This document shows positions 29,801-42,871 of a DNA stretch of 64,000 nucleotides, in pieces. Source of the DNA: Trichobilharzia regenti (Eukaryota; Platyhelminthes; Trematoda; Strigeidida; Schistosomatidae); contig OX235268.1 in NCBI GenBank assembly GCA_944472135.2, positions 14,948,589 through 15,012,588 of the forward strand, in the 5' to 3' direction. Under the pieces are notes generated by a model. The model did no database searches, was not told the DNA's origin, and was given only the letters and a program-made list of their open reading frames with translations. Each line of letters opens with the position of its first letter. Position 1 is the stretch's first letter. The position numbers and the translations under genes were made by a program.

Positions 29801-32800
29801 CATGCATATATTGAGAAAAGAGATAATATCACTAATAATAATAATAAGCCTGGGTAGCATAAATGAAAAATTCGGTGGTTTTGAGAGAATGTTTGCATGA
29901 AGGGCATAAGTCATTGCATTATGGATAGGATTTTATTGTGATAAATCGCACAGTGTTGTACAGTAATATTAACTGATGACGTTTCAAGCACAAACTATTG
30001 GTCATAATCATACCAAGTTACTCACACAACTTTTTTTCCTTCATTTATATACATTCTAACAAGTAACTTATTAAGACTACAAAAAACACTCGTCTTATTT
30101 CCTATCTGATTGTAATTGATCAATAGCACTCGTATTATTACTTCTGAATGGACATTATCTCACAGTGAATTTTAATCCAATATCTAATTGATTCCACACA
30201 TGTATATAAATAAAGAAAAACAGTTGTGTGAGTCACTTGATACGATTATGAGCAATAGTTTGTGCTCGAAACGTAATCAGTTAATATTACTGTACAACAC
30301 TGTATGCTTTATCAAAATAGAATCTTATCCATAATGGAGTTATGCTCAAGTTTTATACTTGTACCAATAGGGCATAAATTATGACGATTAATATCAATAT
30401 TCGTAATGACAAGCAAAGAAAAAAACCAAGAGGGTTAAGGGGGAGAAACACTTTTGGTGAGAAGGGTATTTATCAATCCAAGTTTGGCCACGGTAGAAAC
30501 AGCGTCTGGACGTGTTCTTTTTGGATACAAAGTTCCGGTTTAGTCAATCTAATTGCAACAGCTATGCGTTGGAGACGTAAGCGAACTGTACGTGATAACG
30601 ACTTCGGAATTCGGTATATAACCCTGAAAGCTGTGTTGACGTCGATGCGATATCCAGTATCGACCAAGAGTGACAGGATCGAGCTTTTTATGCACTTATG
30701 CATCAAAACTATTATAACCCATTATCACTATTGCCCCCATTTTAGAATATTTTGTAATCGATTTCAGCCCAGCTCTTTTTGTCACACAAAAACGACTATT
30801 TATTTATTTTGACACCCCATAACTAATCTGTTATTCCACGTTAAAAAATGTATCTGCCACATTACTGGCCATTATTTTACCGACAATAAACATTATATCT
30901 TATATACAATTGGTGGATGGTGGCTAGCAGTGGAATCCAGGATGCGCATTTCGTCCTAATTGGGACTCGTCAGCTGGATGCACCTGCATTTCTCAGTGAG
31001 TGATGATGTTCCCACCGAGGCTCGAACCCAGTGCCCATAGTTTCAAACGCAAAAGCGTTATCCACTAGACCACTTGGGCCACGAGAGCCACCTCTTGTGC
31101 AACGGGTCATATTAATTATTGAATCGAATTTTTGATTTTCCCGTCGATTGATTGGACTGAAGTGCTCGGTCTCAGGTCGAAGCATCTGCATAAGAAGCCG
31201 ACATGTCAACCTGAGACCGAGCACTTCGGTCCAATCAATCGACGGGAAAATCAAGAATTCAATTCAATTATATCTTATATTTTGTAATTTTAAGAACCTT
31301 ATGGGAAATTATTGAAAAGAATGTTCTTCGTTCAAATTGACTTTTAATTCATGAAATGGGAATATTTCACACTAATAAATCTAACAAAGAGTATTTTAGA
31401 ATTTACCTTAAGTAGGTAGATATTGCATGACGGTTAAAACTTTCTTTAAGTTTTGTTTAAATTATTTATTTATTTAGTATTATTCTTACTGTGAATGAAT
31501 ATCTTGATAAATAAGAGATGAATGTTTAAAGTCAGTTACCTCGACATAACCAGTGTACCTGAAGTTGAATAAAACTTCTCTAAGTACAGTTTTTGTGTCA
31601 ATATCCCATTTATTCATTAGAATGTAAGGTTCATCAACAAATAAGTACATTAGATATCTGGAGGCAATCCTCAGGAAGCCTTGGACCTAGGTTTTGTGCT
31701 AGTTGGCACTCACCAGTCACCAAGGCGTGTCTGCAGTCACCTTGAAGAAACTCATGTCCCGAACCCGCGTCACTCAGTGCTACCTGGAGTCAGAGAGGTT
31801 ATCACTGAGCTATTCGGGCTCACAATTGACTTCCTGTAGGATTGTAGTGGGTATTTCGATTGGACACTAGTAACTAGTGTGATGTGTCTAGTCCTTTCTT
31901 TGGTGCAGACTGAATTTTATCAGTCAGATTTGCAACGTGGTCATCATTCTAGGTAGATCGCCATCATGTAGCACATTGATTTGATGATATTAGATGGTTG
32001 GAGGCAAACTGCAGGAAGCCATAGACCTAGATTTCGTGCTAGTTGGCGCTCACCTGTCAGCAAGGAGTATCTAGAATGGTGTCCACATTGTGAATTTTGC
32101 TGATAGAATTTAGTCTGCGCCAAAGAAAGGACTAGACCAATCTTACTAGTTACTAGTGTCCAATCAAAGAATCCAATGCAGTCATGTTGATCCTTGCTAG
32201 ATGTATGACAAAATTTGATGTACATTAACATAATCAACTTTATATGTGGCAAGCAGCTGAAGAGAATCCGATGGTAAGATGAATGATGGCCTCATATTAT
32301 TCTGCGCAAACATTTGTTGTTTTTGTTATATTTAAAATCATAAAGGATAAGAAATGTATGAAACTACAAATGTTGCAACTGTATTATTCTTGAGGGATTT
32401 TCCAATGAACTTTTCCCCTCTATAGATGAATCTATGATCTTGATCCCGAAAGGATTCAAACCTTAACCCTCCTGGATTACTAGTTTAGTAGTGTTTCATG
32501 CGAGCCAATTGCTTATTATTCCACTGTGATTATTACGCGTAGTGCTCAACTGTCAGTTAATCTTAGATTATCCCTAATTTTTTAGATCATAATTTTGATC
32601 ATTTAATTTTCACTAGTCATCTTTAATTATTCATAAATGTAAATTATTAAACTCACTAAAAATCCTTTCAGACATTAATGTGTATTAAGACTGACAAGGC
32701 ACTTAGTCAAATCATCTTTTTAAGGGGCTTTGGTAAAATTTCTTCTCAATAAAACAAAGTTAATTTCTTATTGAAACGGGAAACCTAATAAGAGAAAGAG

Positions 32801-35800
32801 AAATATGATGAGAAATTTATTATTCCCATGAATGTTCTAATTGTGTAACCAAAGTAGGTATGAATTATATATATATATATATACCTATTGACAGAGAGAT
32901 AGATGCATTCATTATCCCTTTTGCATTTACCCTAATTTACTTGAAAAAAGAACCAGCTATTTGAGGTAGATAAATTGACTGACTGACAGGCGCATTTTAA
33001 CTCTTCTACCGTCCTGCCTTCCTTCCTTCCTTCCTACTATAACCACGCTAATCAACTCAAATGCCACAAACATCTTCTCCTAAGTTTTATTTATTTTTTT
33101 TATTCTTGAGTACTGGATTTCGTCTTTCTCTTCTGTCTTTTTACCAGAAATGTCTTAATCTTCAAAAATAAAAAAACACAACACAGAATTTTTTAATTTA
33201 TTTCTTGACTTATTTCATTTATTCAATTTAGTTTAGTTTGAAATTGAATTTTCCCGCGCTATTTTCCTAGCGCCAAATTTGAGGGTTTAAAACAAAAATG
33301 CAGCTTATTTCCTTTTCATTATTCTCTTCTACATAGAAATTGAAGAATGAAAGGTTTATAATGTAACGATAAAGTAACAAGTACAATTATTTTGTTGTTG
33401 ATGATTCAATTAATACCACATCTAGTTTGTTTTATTTTTATTTTGTTTTTCTATACTTAGATCAACTCATCTAAGTTAGTTAGACAAATTTATCATGCAT
33501 TCATGAGTTTGGTAAAAATAAGTTTCAATCGTTTTCTTTTTCACTTATAGGCTAATTTCATTTCTTTTAACGATATGTTTTGACGACTACCTCGTCTGGT
33601 TGAAATGATAAACGGTGTTTAATGACTAAAATTAAATTATTCAAGTTTGAAGAAATAAAATTAAAATAATGCTATTAGTAAGGGATGAAGACCAGTTGTG
33701 ATTCCTCAACCAAAAGACAAAGCATCTAGGCTAGCCACCTCCCCCCTTATCTATTAAGTCAAGCGTTCATGCTGAGATAATTTTATTGGCTGTTGTTTTA
33801 TGAGACTTTGAGCTTTGTGTAGTGAGAACCATCAAGAATACAATGTCAGATCACCTAGTTTGAGCAATCAGGCCAGTGCAAGAACTGACTTGCATGGAAT
33901 AATGCTCATGTCCGCTAATGTCAAGTAAAATACTAAGTCATATCATTCTTAGGAGCGAATAAAGGATGCACTGGATACAGAACTCCACCAGCCAGCGTCA
34001 AGTTGGATTCAAGGAAGGTGAATCATTTGCTGATCAAACTGGAACTTTATGCATCATCATCATCATTGAATAAAGCATAGAATGACCGTGAAACCTCTAC
34101 CTCAACTTCATCGACTTCGAGAAAGCTTTCAGCAGACAGCTCCACGACCACAGCATGCAGTGCCCAAGTCTTTATCAATCTCATTCAACAGCTATATGAT
34201 GATGCTACGTGTCAAATGATCCACAGTCGAATACTCAGTGATGCGTTTGAATTGCACACAGGAGTAAGACGTGCTGGCGGCATATTATCTCCGATGTTGT
34301 TCTTAATTGTGGTGACCTGGATAATGCGTCAGACTGTGGGCAGTTAGGGGTCAGTAATACTCTGGACCATCGACAAGAAGACTCTAGAAATCTGGAATTG
34401 GCTCAGGGATGATTTGTGTTTAATGTCGCACCAAATCGAAGATTTACAGGCGAAAACCAACAAGACAGCAAGAGAGGCTGGTAGCAAAGAGAGGACTCCA
34501 GGTGAACATGGATTAATTGGAGGTGATAAAGATAGACAACTGACAATAACAACAACCAGTACCAATCCCCGTCAACGGAAGATATTTGACAGAGATCACC
34601 TCCTTTACTTATCTAGGAAGCATCGTTTGAAATACAGGAGGAATGGATGAAGATTTTAAAGTCAGAATTGGTAAGGCAAGACACGCTTTCATCAACCTGA
34701 AACCAGTTAAGAAATCTTCTGCACTCACTCGGTATTAAGAACAAGATTCGGATTTTTAACACAAAGGTGAAGTCAGTCAGTCAGTTTCTCTTTAAGGGTT
34801 AGAAACCTGGCTGAGGAGTCAAGAAAAGCATTTCCAACAAGTTACTGGAGACAGCTGTCTTTGCTACATACTGAATTTCAAATAGCCAGAAAGAATAAGC
34901 AACAAGAACCTCTGGCTTGCAACAAACCAGACAAGAGCCGATTGCTCGAAAAATATGTAGTAGAAAATGGAGATAGATCAGGCATACATTGAAGAGGCCA
35001 TCGAATGACACCGCGCCCCAAGTCCTCGAGCGAAAGTCAAGTGGGAAGCGATCAGTGGGTCGCCTTAGGGTGACATAGATCAGATCGTGTGAAGAAGAAA
35101 TGAGAGGTTATGGGCAGTCGTGGACCTAGTCGGCTGAAGGGGATGGCAGAAAATAGACGAAAGGGTAAATGTGTTGATGAAGCCATCTGTTCTACTTGAA
35201 ACCTAAGGGAATAATAATAAAACCTATTCCGAACGAGGTATAAATTCAGGATTGAAGAATATTTTTTGGCAAATTTTTGAGTGCACATGTAGTCTGCCAA
35301 CCCCCACCCACCCTTAGCTATGAACAACAGATGAGTTTGAGTGTGAGCTAGCGAACCTGCTTAGAAAAGCCAGCCGAATAGCGACAGAAACTTCAATGCA
35401 TTGAAAAAATGCTAAGAATAACCTAATTCTTTGGTGTGACCGAACTGTCAAAATGACGATGGTGTTAAATCTCACGCCTGACTCTCGATTGGGATGCGAA
35501 CAGGAGGGTAATATGGGAGCTATCATGTGAGGAGAGAACAACAACATATAGACAACCGTAGAGCCAGCTGAAAAAGACTGGAGAATGGGGTGTAGCGCAA
35601 CTGTGCTGTGGAAGCCTTATGTTCCACTCAGAACTAAGAGAAGCAAAAATAACAACAATAATCAATTATCAGATAAATTGGCAAAGGCCTAAAGATACGG
35701 AGTAATCCAAACAGCCGACGCCATTCTTATTAGCTGGAAGCAGGAACCGAGACTCCATGTCCAAGAACAAAACAGGTTCAGCCACTCTGTCCCACTTTGG

Positions 35801-38800
35801 AATCTGCAAACCTACAAACTGTGTATTATTTTTCTAAACTTATCTTACTTCACCAGAGAAGTATAATCTCACTCTTCATTATTGCCTTTCGTTGATATTA
35901 TTATTATTGCTCCCTTGGGTTCCTAGTGGAACATAGAGCTTCAACTGCACGTCTCCATTTGCTTCTGTCTTCTGCTATACTTTTCGCCTGCATCCATGTT
36001 AATCCATCTTCTTTCAACTCCTCTTCACACGATCTCCTCCATGTCACCCTTGGACGTCCCACACGCCGCTTCCCTTTCGGGTTCCACTCGAGGGCTTGGC
36101 GCGCGATGTCACCCAGCGGTCTCCTCAGCGAGTGTCCGATCCATCTCCACTTTCTCCTGCATATTTGTTGGGCGATTGGTTCTTGCTTTGTTTGTTCCCA
36201 TAATTCCTTGTTGGTGATTCTTTCCGGCCATCTGATCTTCAGTATTGAGCGAAGACAGTTGTTAATAAAGGTCTGCAGCCTTTTGGAAATATTCTTTGTG
36301 ACCCGCCAAGTTTCTGATCCGTATAGAAGAACTGACTTTACGTTTGTATTGAAAATCCGAATTTTGTTGGTGATGCTGAGTGACGAAGATTTCCAGATTG
36401 ATTTCAGGTTGATGAATGTGTTTCTCGCCTTCCCGATTCTCGTCGATTTGACATCCTCGTCCGCTCCTCCTGTAGTTGAGACAATGCTCCCTAGATAAGT
36501 GAATGAAGTAACCTCTTTCAAATCCCTCCCGTTGATGGTGATTGACGTTGGATGTTGTTGCTGTTGTTGGTTGGTTATTTTCATAACCTCCGTCTTGTCT
36601 ATGTTCATTGGGGTCCTGTCTCTGCTGCTTCTTCGACCAGTTTGTCGGTTTTCGCTTGTAAGTCTTCGATTGTGTGTGACATCAAACATAAATCATCCAC
36701 GCGCGAAATCCAGGTCTTCTAGGTTCTTCACGTCGGTCCAGGATATTCCTGTCTTCTCGTTTCCCACTGTCTGACGCATAATCCAGTCCACCACAATTAG
36801 GAATATCATTGGTGATAGTAAGCACCCTTGTCTGACTCCTGTGTTTACTCCAAACGCCTCGCTGAGTCTTCCGTTGTGGATCACTTGACATGTGCCGTTG
36901 TCGTACAGCTGTTGAATAAGGTTGATGAATATTTGGGGTACGCCATAGTACTCGAGTAATTTCCAAATTACTTCACGGTCAACGCTGTCGAAGGCCTTCT
37001 CAAAGTCTATAAAGTTGAGGTAGAGGTTTGATTGCCATTCCATGCTTTGTTCTGTGATGATGATGCGTAGAGTTGCAATTTGGTCAGTACATGATTTGCC
37101 TTTCCTGAATCCAGCTTGTTCTGGTCGGAGTTCTGTCTCCAGTGCGTCCTTTAATCTCTCCAGGATGATGCGACTCAGGATTTTACTTGGCGTCGATAGG
37201 AGCATGATTCCTCGCCAGTTCTTGCAGAGTCCTAAGTCGCCCTTCTTTGGTAGTTTCACGAGGTAACCTTTCCTCCAGTCAGTAGGCACCTTTCCCTCCT
37301 TCCAGACCTTTTGCAATAATGGAGTCAGCATGTCTGCTGTAGTCTCTGGGTCCGCTTTCAGTGCTTCAGGGGGTATTCCATCTGGTCCGGCTGCTTTTCC
37401 AGCTTTCAGAAGCTTGATTGCATTCAAGACTTCAGCTCTCGTTGGAGGATTGGTGTCAACTTGCAGTTGTGTGCGCGCTGTTGTTGGTATTTCTGGACGG
37501 GTTGCAGGTGATGGTCGGTTCAAGAGTCCTTTGAAGTGATCCGCCCATTGTTTAATCTGTTTTTCTTCCTTGGTAATGGGCTTCCCTTGGCTGTCTTTTA
37601 TAGGTTTCGCTTGTGTTGATCTCTTCCCGGATAGAGATTTGGTTATCTGATATAGTGTCCTCAGGTCCCTTTTGCCTGCTGCTTTCTCAGCTTCAGTGGT
37701 GAGGTTGTCGTAGAATCGTCTTTTGTCCTTCCTAGCACTCTTTTCACTTCTTTGTCCAGCTTTGTAAGTTGAGCTCAGCGTCTCCTTCTCCTGTCCGTCC
37801 TTGCATTGAATCATTTTCTCTTTCACCATTCTCCTCTCTTCTATTAATTTCCAAGTGTCCGTTGAGAGCCATTCCTTGTCTTGTCTCTTCTTTCTTCCTA
37901 GAACCGTTGAACACGTTTCGTTGAGAATCGCCTTCAGAGACTTCCAATGTTCTTCCACGCATGATTCTTCAGTGCTGTCGCGTAGTGTTTCCTGCTTTGC
38001 TCTGACAGTTGCAGTGAAAGTGTCTTTTGTGGTTGTGTCCTTCAGTAATTGAGTGTTGAACTTGCATTGTGGCCTATCCCCAGCTATCCTCGAGGCTTTT
38101 AGTGGTCTGAACCCACATCTGCTCCTCTCCTCGACCTTGTGTCCAGTAGGCTCCGTCTCCACTTTCTTGAAATTGAGATGAAGTCTATTTGGTTTTTGGT
38201 GTTTCCATCTGGTGAAATCCATGTCGTCTTGTGTATATCCTTGTGTTTGAAAACACTGCGACCAATCACCAAATCATTGAAGGCGCAGAAGTCTGAGAAG
38301 AGTTCACCATTGTCGTTCATTTCACCGAGGGCCTCACGACCCATGGTGAGTTCTCTTCCTGTGTTGTCTCCTCCCAGCTTCGCATTCATGTCACCCATCA
38401 GGATTTTGATATCGCCATTTGGGACGTTGTCCATTATTGCTTGTAGTTGTCTGTAGAACGCCTCCTTCTTCTCTTGTTCTGAGACGTTTGTAGGCGCATA
38501 ACATTGAATGACTGTAACTTTCCTTCCTTTTGAGTTGAACCTGGCTGTCATTATCCTGGAGGAGATTGGTTCCCACTGCATGAGAGCTTTGGTTGCTGTT
38601 GGTGACATCATGATGGCCACTCCCTCGGTGTGCTCATGGTTGTCCTCTAGGTGGCCGGAATAGATTACTGTCTCTCCAGTAGGTAGTTGGCACCTTCCAG
38701 TTCCGTTCCATCTGCTTTCGCAGATTCCCAACACTTCTATTCTGTACCTTCTCATTTTAGCGGCTATCTGGGCAGCCTCTCCAGTTTCGTACATTGTGCC

Positions 38801-41800
38801 TAGCAAGCTAGTATCTGGCGAGGTTTGGCGGCCTCGGGTGGGCGCGTTAAAACCCACTGAAGAGAACCATTCACAATGGGTCCACTTGGAAAGGATAGCT
38901 TGGTGGATATCAAGCTTCCATCCCTCTAAATTGTGAAACTGAACATGTTTGTTGTACCATATATTTGCCTGGAAAACGTGCCCATGAACACTTTTAGACA
39001 TTTCTGTCAAAGAGGAAAATTAGGCATCTTGTGATTTCATGACAGTCGGCTCTAATTAAAAAACCTTTTGGAGTCAAATGGGAAGCACCGGTCAAAACTT
39101 TTAAGGAGAGTGACATCGTACAAAAGTGAAGCATTAGGTGTCTTAAAATCGAAGATAAAACTATGTGTACAAAGGGGGAATATCCCAACTTTATTTTTAC
39201 TATGGCCATCATAAACAGTTAGCTTCCTCAGCAACAACACGAAAATTAACTATCATCCAGTTGTTTTTATTGAAGTTTCCGGCTAGTGAACTAGGTGAAA
39301 ACGGTATAGTCTTCGGCAGGTCACCCTAAACTTTGTAGGTCACTTTGAAGAAGGGACTTGTCAAGGTGGAAGTAGAAGGTGTCCGTAAAGGCTTCAGTTA
39401 CCCCAGTCGAAATGAAATCACTGCAACCCTTCTGCAACCACGCGAAGTGATGCCCCTGAACTCCTTTGGACATGAAACGCTTCAAAAAAAATTTCACTCC
39501 TGGCTACAAAAAAACAAGAGAGCTGATGTGTGCACACAGTAATTGTCACGTATGTATGGACTAGCGAGGCAATGGCTAACACTTAGCCTTGCTATGATGA
39601 TATTTCTTCTCACAAATGATAAAGTTCTCCACACTGGGACATCACAGAATAAGTCTCTCATGTCTCTAGATTTCCAGTCTCATATTTTGTCAATAAATCT
39701 TCTGTTTTCGTTTCTTATCAGGCCCACCAGGACCAGCTGGACCTCCTGGAAGAGATGGTAAGTCTATCATTTTATTGCTTAAGACCATATATTTGTGAAT
39801 TCGTTTTAAAAGAGGACTATGCTATTCATTTTCCTTCCCAAATGGAACATAAATTTCAAATTACGATGTAATCTACTTTGAAGCCATAAATGGCAATCAT
39901 GTTTGTGAGCATAAATGCTTGCAAATCTAAGTGGAACAGGGTTCGTAAGCGGTGTACAAGGTTTTTTTATTCGACTTTGAAAACCGAAATACTTAAAGTC
40001 ACTCTAATTTCTGCTGACTACACAGGCGAAATGCTAATGCCCTTGACTAAATTAGTAAATTTTTTTTAAATTAGTTCACTCGCCTTCTTAATAGCAATGT
40101 AGAGTATCAACAAGATCTCGTATTGCGATTTTGAATGATTTCTGAACTGAGTAGAACCAACTACACCACTGATTAAGCCAACCCCATAGAAGCGAAACAT
40201 GCATTCATTGATTTGATCTGGTTGCCTAGTTTTTTTAATTTGGATCCGCGTGAGCGTTACCCAACAACTGATATCGTCGATTGGCAGCTTATACTGCATC
40301 ACGCGATTATAGAATTTTAGGAATTCGCAATTATCTCAAGACACGGTTAAACGGTTATTCACTGTCATGCTGCAGCCGAGAAAAATTCGAAACTTATGGA
40401 TAGGTTGGTTTGAGGAAAGGTTAATTTACTGACAGAGGCCCGTATTTGTTTTGCATATGTCCAAACCAAGTTCAAGTTTAACATTTTGAAAAGATTTGGG
40501 CGTAGGGTATACGATATTCAAAATTATTAATAACATTTTTGTATTTCTCAATGAATAAAAAACAAAATGATATGTTTTTACACACTTTTTACCAATAATA
40601 TCTTTATGAAAGTATTGTTATATCAGAATTTGCAAATCCTCAGCTTATCTATATCAAATAAACCCCCATTCTTCAGCATAAAGTAATTTTTCGTTGTCAA
40701 GTGGGTCAAATGGTAAAGATAACGAAATCAAGTATAGATTGCTGGATTTGATAAGTTTACGAAATTATAATAAGTCATGAATTTACATAATGAAATTGCT
40801 TATCAGACTTGGTTGCTTTGGTTATGCAACCAGGTCAGATTCTCTCCTGGTGCATCATTCTTATTCATGCAAATTGGATTCCATTTCTAAGGAAGTGTAT
40901 CTGATATTAAAGGTTCTTTTTGGCTTTTTTTTGAATTTTTCTGGATGATTTCAATATTCAAGTATTAATGGTTTTGTAGGAATTTTTTGGTTGATTGGTT
41001 GAAAGACTTTATCATGAGTTGATATCAATTAGAGAACAATTGAAAAACCAGTCTAGTTTAGGACTGTTCATCATTACGCATCCACCAGGGTTCGAACTCA
41101 GGAGATTCTGGCTACAAGGCGAGCCCTATTCTGGCAGTTAACCTTGGGCTCTAGTGGGAAACCGTGAACGTTAGGGTACAGCAAGTCGAAAGTGAGGACA
41201 GTTAATCATCGAAGACATTGCTAAGTGGTCTCGCTATGTCATGAATTGGCAGAAGTTAGAATTCATTGGCTGGTCATTAGATTGGGTCTGAGTCGCTCAG
41301 TTGTCTGTGAGCTCACTAGCCTGGTATCCAGAAGGTTCCGGGTTCGAACTGTGATGGTGGGTGCGTACTGATGAAGAGTCCCAAACTAGGGTGAAACAGC
41401 TGCCCAGTGCGCCCAGGCATTCCAATCGTTCTGTGACTGATATCAGCTCATGATTTCAATATTGTCGGAATCAATTTTCTGGTCTATATCATATGGACCT
41501 ACGGCAAATTCAATTCTTTCTCGTCCAGCTGCATTTCTCTGTGGCTATAGAGAGACAGAATAGAATTTGAAATACTCCCAACACTTCATAACCCCCTCCT
41601 GGAATGAAGCGACAAAAGTAATAAAAATATGATAAGCCATTTTATCATATAAACTCCTATTGCTTTTGTAATTTCATATAACTTATCAAGTCTGGCAATC
41701 TGCATATGGTTCTGTCATATTTACCAGATTACTCACTTGATAATAGTAAACCTTCCTCATACTGAAGAAATGTGATTAATTCACTCTATACAAGGTGATA

Positions 41801-42803
41801 TTTTGTAAATTCTGATATGATAATACTTTGATGAGGCTATTGGCGTACTCAGTATGACGAACCGAATTCAGATTTTCAACACCAATGTTAAGTCAGTCAC
41901 TTCATCAAAAGGGTATTTCCAACAGTCCACTGCAGACGCTAATCAGCAGCTGCCTTCGCTACCTCCATACTAAAGATCCGATGGTTGGTTGGACAATATA
42001 ATAATGTATATAATATAATAATATAATGACCAATATAACTTTCAGAAGAATACAGAGATGGATTGGAGACATAGGCTTATACTGAGGAGACTGTCGAGTG
42101 ACATCGCACGCCAGGCTTGCCACTGAGAGATACTCGAGTGAGAAACAACGACTTTGTCGTATGTCCAAGGGCGACATGGAGGAGATATATGTGAGAAGGA
42201 TATGAGAACCTACAGGCAATCTTAGAGGTAGCCGAAGAGGGATACAAAGAACAAGACAATGTGGACATATTCTGCCAAAGCCCCGAACTCCCACTTAGGA
42301 CCCTAGAGAACAATAAAAATAATATAAGGGCTATTAACACGAAGTAGTGAAACGTCAGTAAAAACAACATCCTTTTGCTTTCCATTCCTTGTGAAATGTA
42401 AAAATCCTCATAATGGCTTACAACTGTGTTGTTTTCATATACCTGTGTGCGTCGGTGGCACAGTGGTTAGGATTCTCGCCGACCATGCACATGGTCCGGG
42501 GTTCGAGCCCACGCCGACGCACACCTGATATCTATGGTCGGCCTGCGAATTTTGGGCTACCGATATCCACGCTGAAAATTCCACACTTGTACCAAAAATA
42601 CAGTGTGGAATCAAGCTGTAATAAAAAATAAAAAATACCTGAAGCGTTACTGCCTAGCTGATATATTCATTTGCGTGTATTTTTGCGATATTTTAGGTAA
42701 ATCTAATGCATGTAATCTCATGTGTGAAAAAGACAGCTTTAGATATGCTAAAGGACAGCCAGGTTAGTGATTCAGTAAAAGGTCTCTTTACAGAAAATTT
42801 ATA

Positions 42804-42871
<68 letters not shown>

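Larger units (their letters stand above)
30906..31266 (-). mobile_element. SM-alpha SINE, complete with target duplication
   Basis: Minus-strand order: a 5' head containing an inverted duplication, an A box (TGGCCCAAGTGGTCTAG, 31066-31082), a B box (GGGTTCGAGCCTC, 31016-31028), then a hammerhead ribozyme. The 14-bp direct repeat ATTATATCTTATAT flanks it at 30892-30905 and 31267-31280. It landed in the right arm of the PLE foldback; the uninterrupted target is seen in the left arm near 28150. Confidence 0.9.
28084..31348. repeat. 3.3-kb foldback structure built from PLE parts
   Basis: The left arm 28084-28258 is the near-perfect reverse complement of a right arm formed by 30785-30905 plus 31281-31348. 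The right arm is interrupted by the SM-alpha insertion. Shared words include GGCCAGTAATGTGGCAGATA and AACGAAGAACATTCTTTTCA. Between the arms lie a minus PLE (28268-29910), a smaller inverted repeat (29911-30345) and a minus PLE C-terminal scrap. Confidence 0.85.
35897..38900 (-). mobile_element. RTE-clade LINE, nearly full length but broken
   Basis: About 3.0 kb, close to the usual RTE length. Minus order: AP-type endonuclease (about 38099-38810), reverse transcriptase (36693-38222) and a basic C-terminal region (35904-36689), ending in a TAATAATAAT tail at 35897. It is broken by a frameshift where the endonuclease meets the linker (about 38100-38220), a 4-base insertion in the FADD box (near 36697-36705), a one-base loss near 36612, and loss of the first conserved endonuclease motif. 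The high coding similarity and few breaks make it the youngest RTE copy here. The 5' border is uncertain. SR2-like identity is an inference. Confidence 0.88.

Noticed and set aside
29950..29975. Hammerhead candidate at CTGATGACGTTTC in the inverted-repeat arm
   Set aside because: CTGATGA is present on one strand and GAAAC only on the other; no stem II or correctly placed GAAA exists.
30381..30812. 143-codon + strand open frame
   Set aside because: It lies antisense to a PLE carboxyl-terminal scrap (the P-E-L-C-I-Q-K-E-H end is on the minus strand) and shows no motif of its own.
35926..36498. 190-codon + strand open frame
   Set aside because: It is the antisense shadow of the RTE C-terminal coding region, which has clear conserved motifs on the minus strand.
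42447..42522. Candidate tRNA gene
   Set aside because: Acceptor pairing and boxes fit, but the anticodon arm is replaced by a palindrome and the unit continues into a repeated SINE tail.
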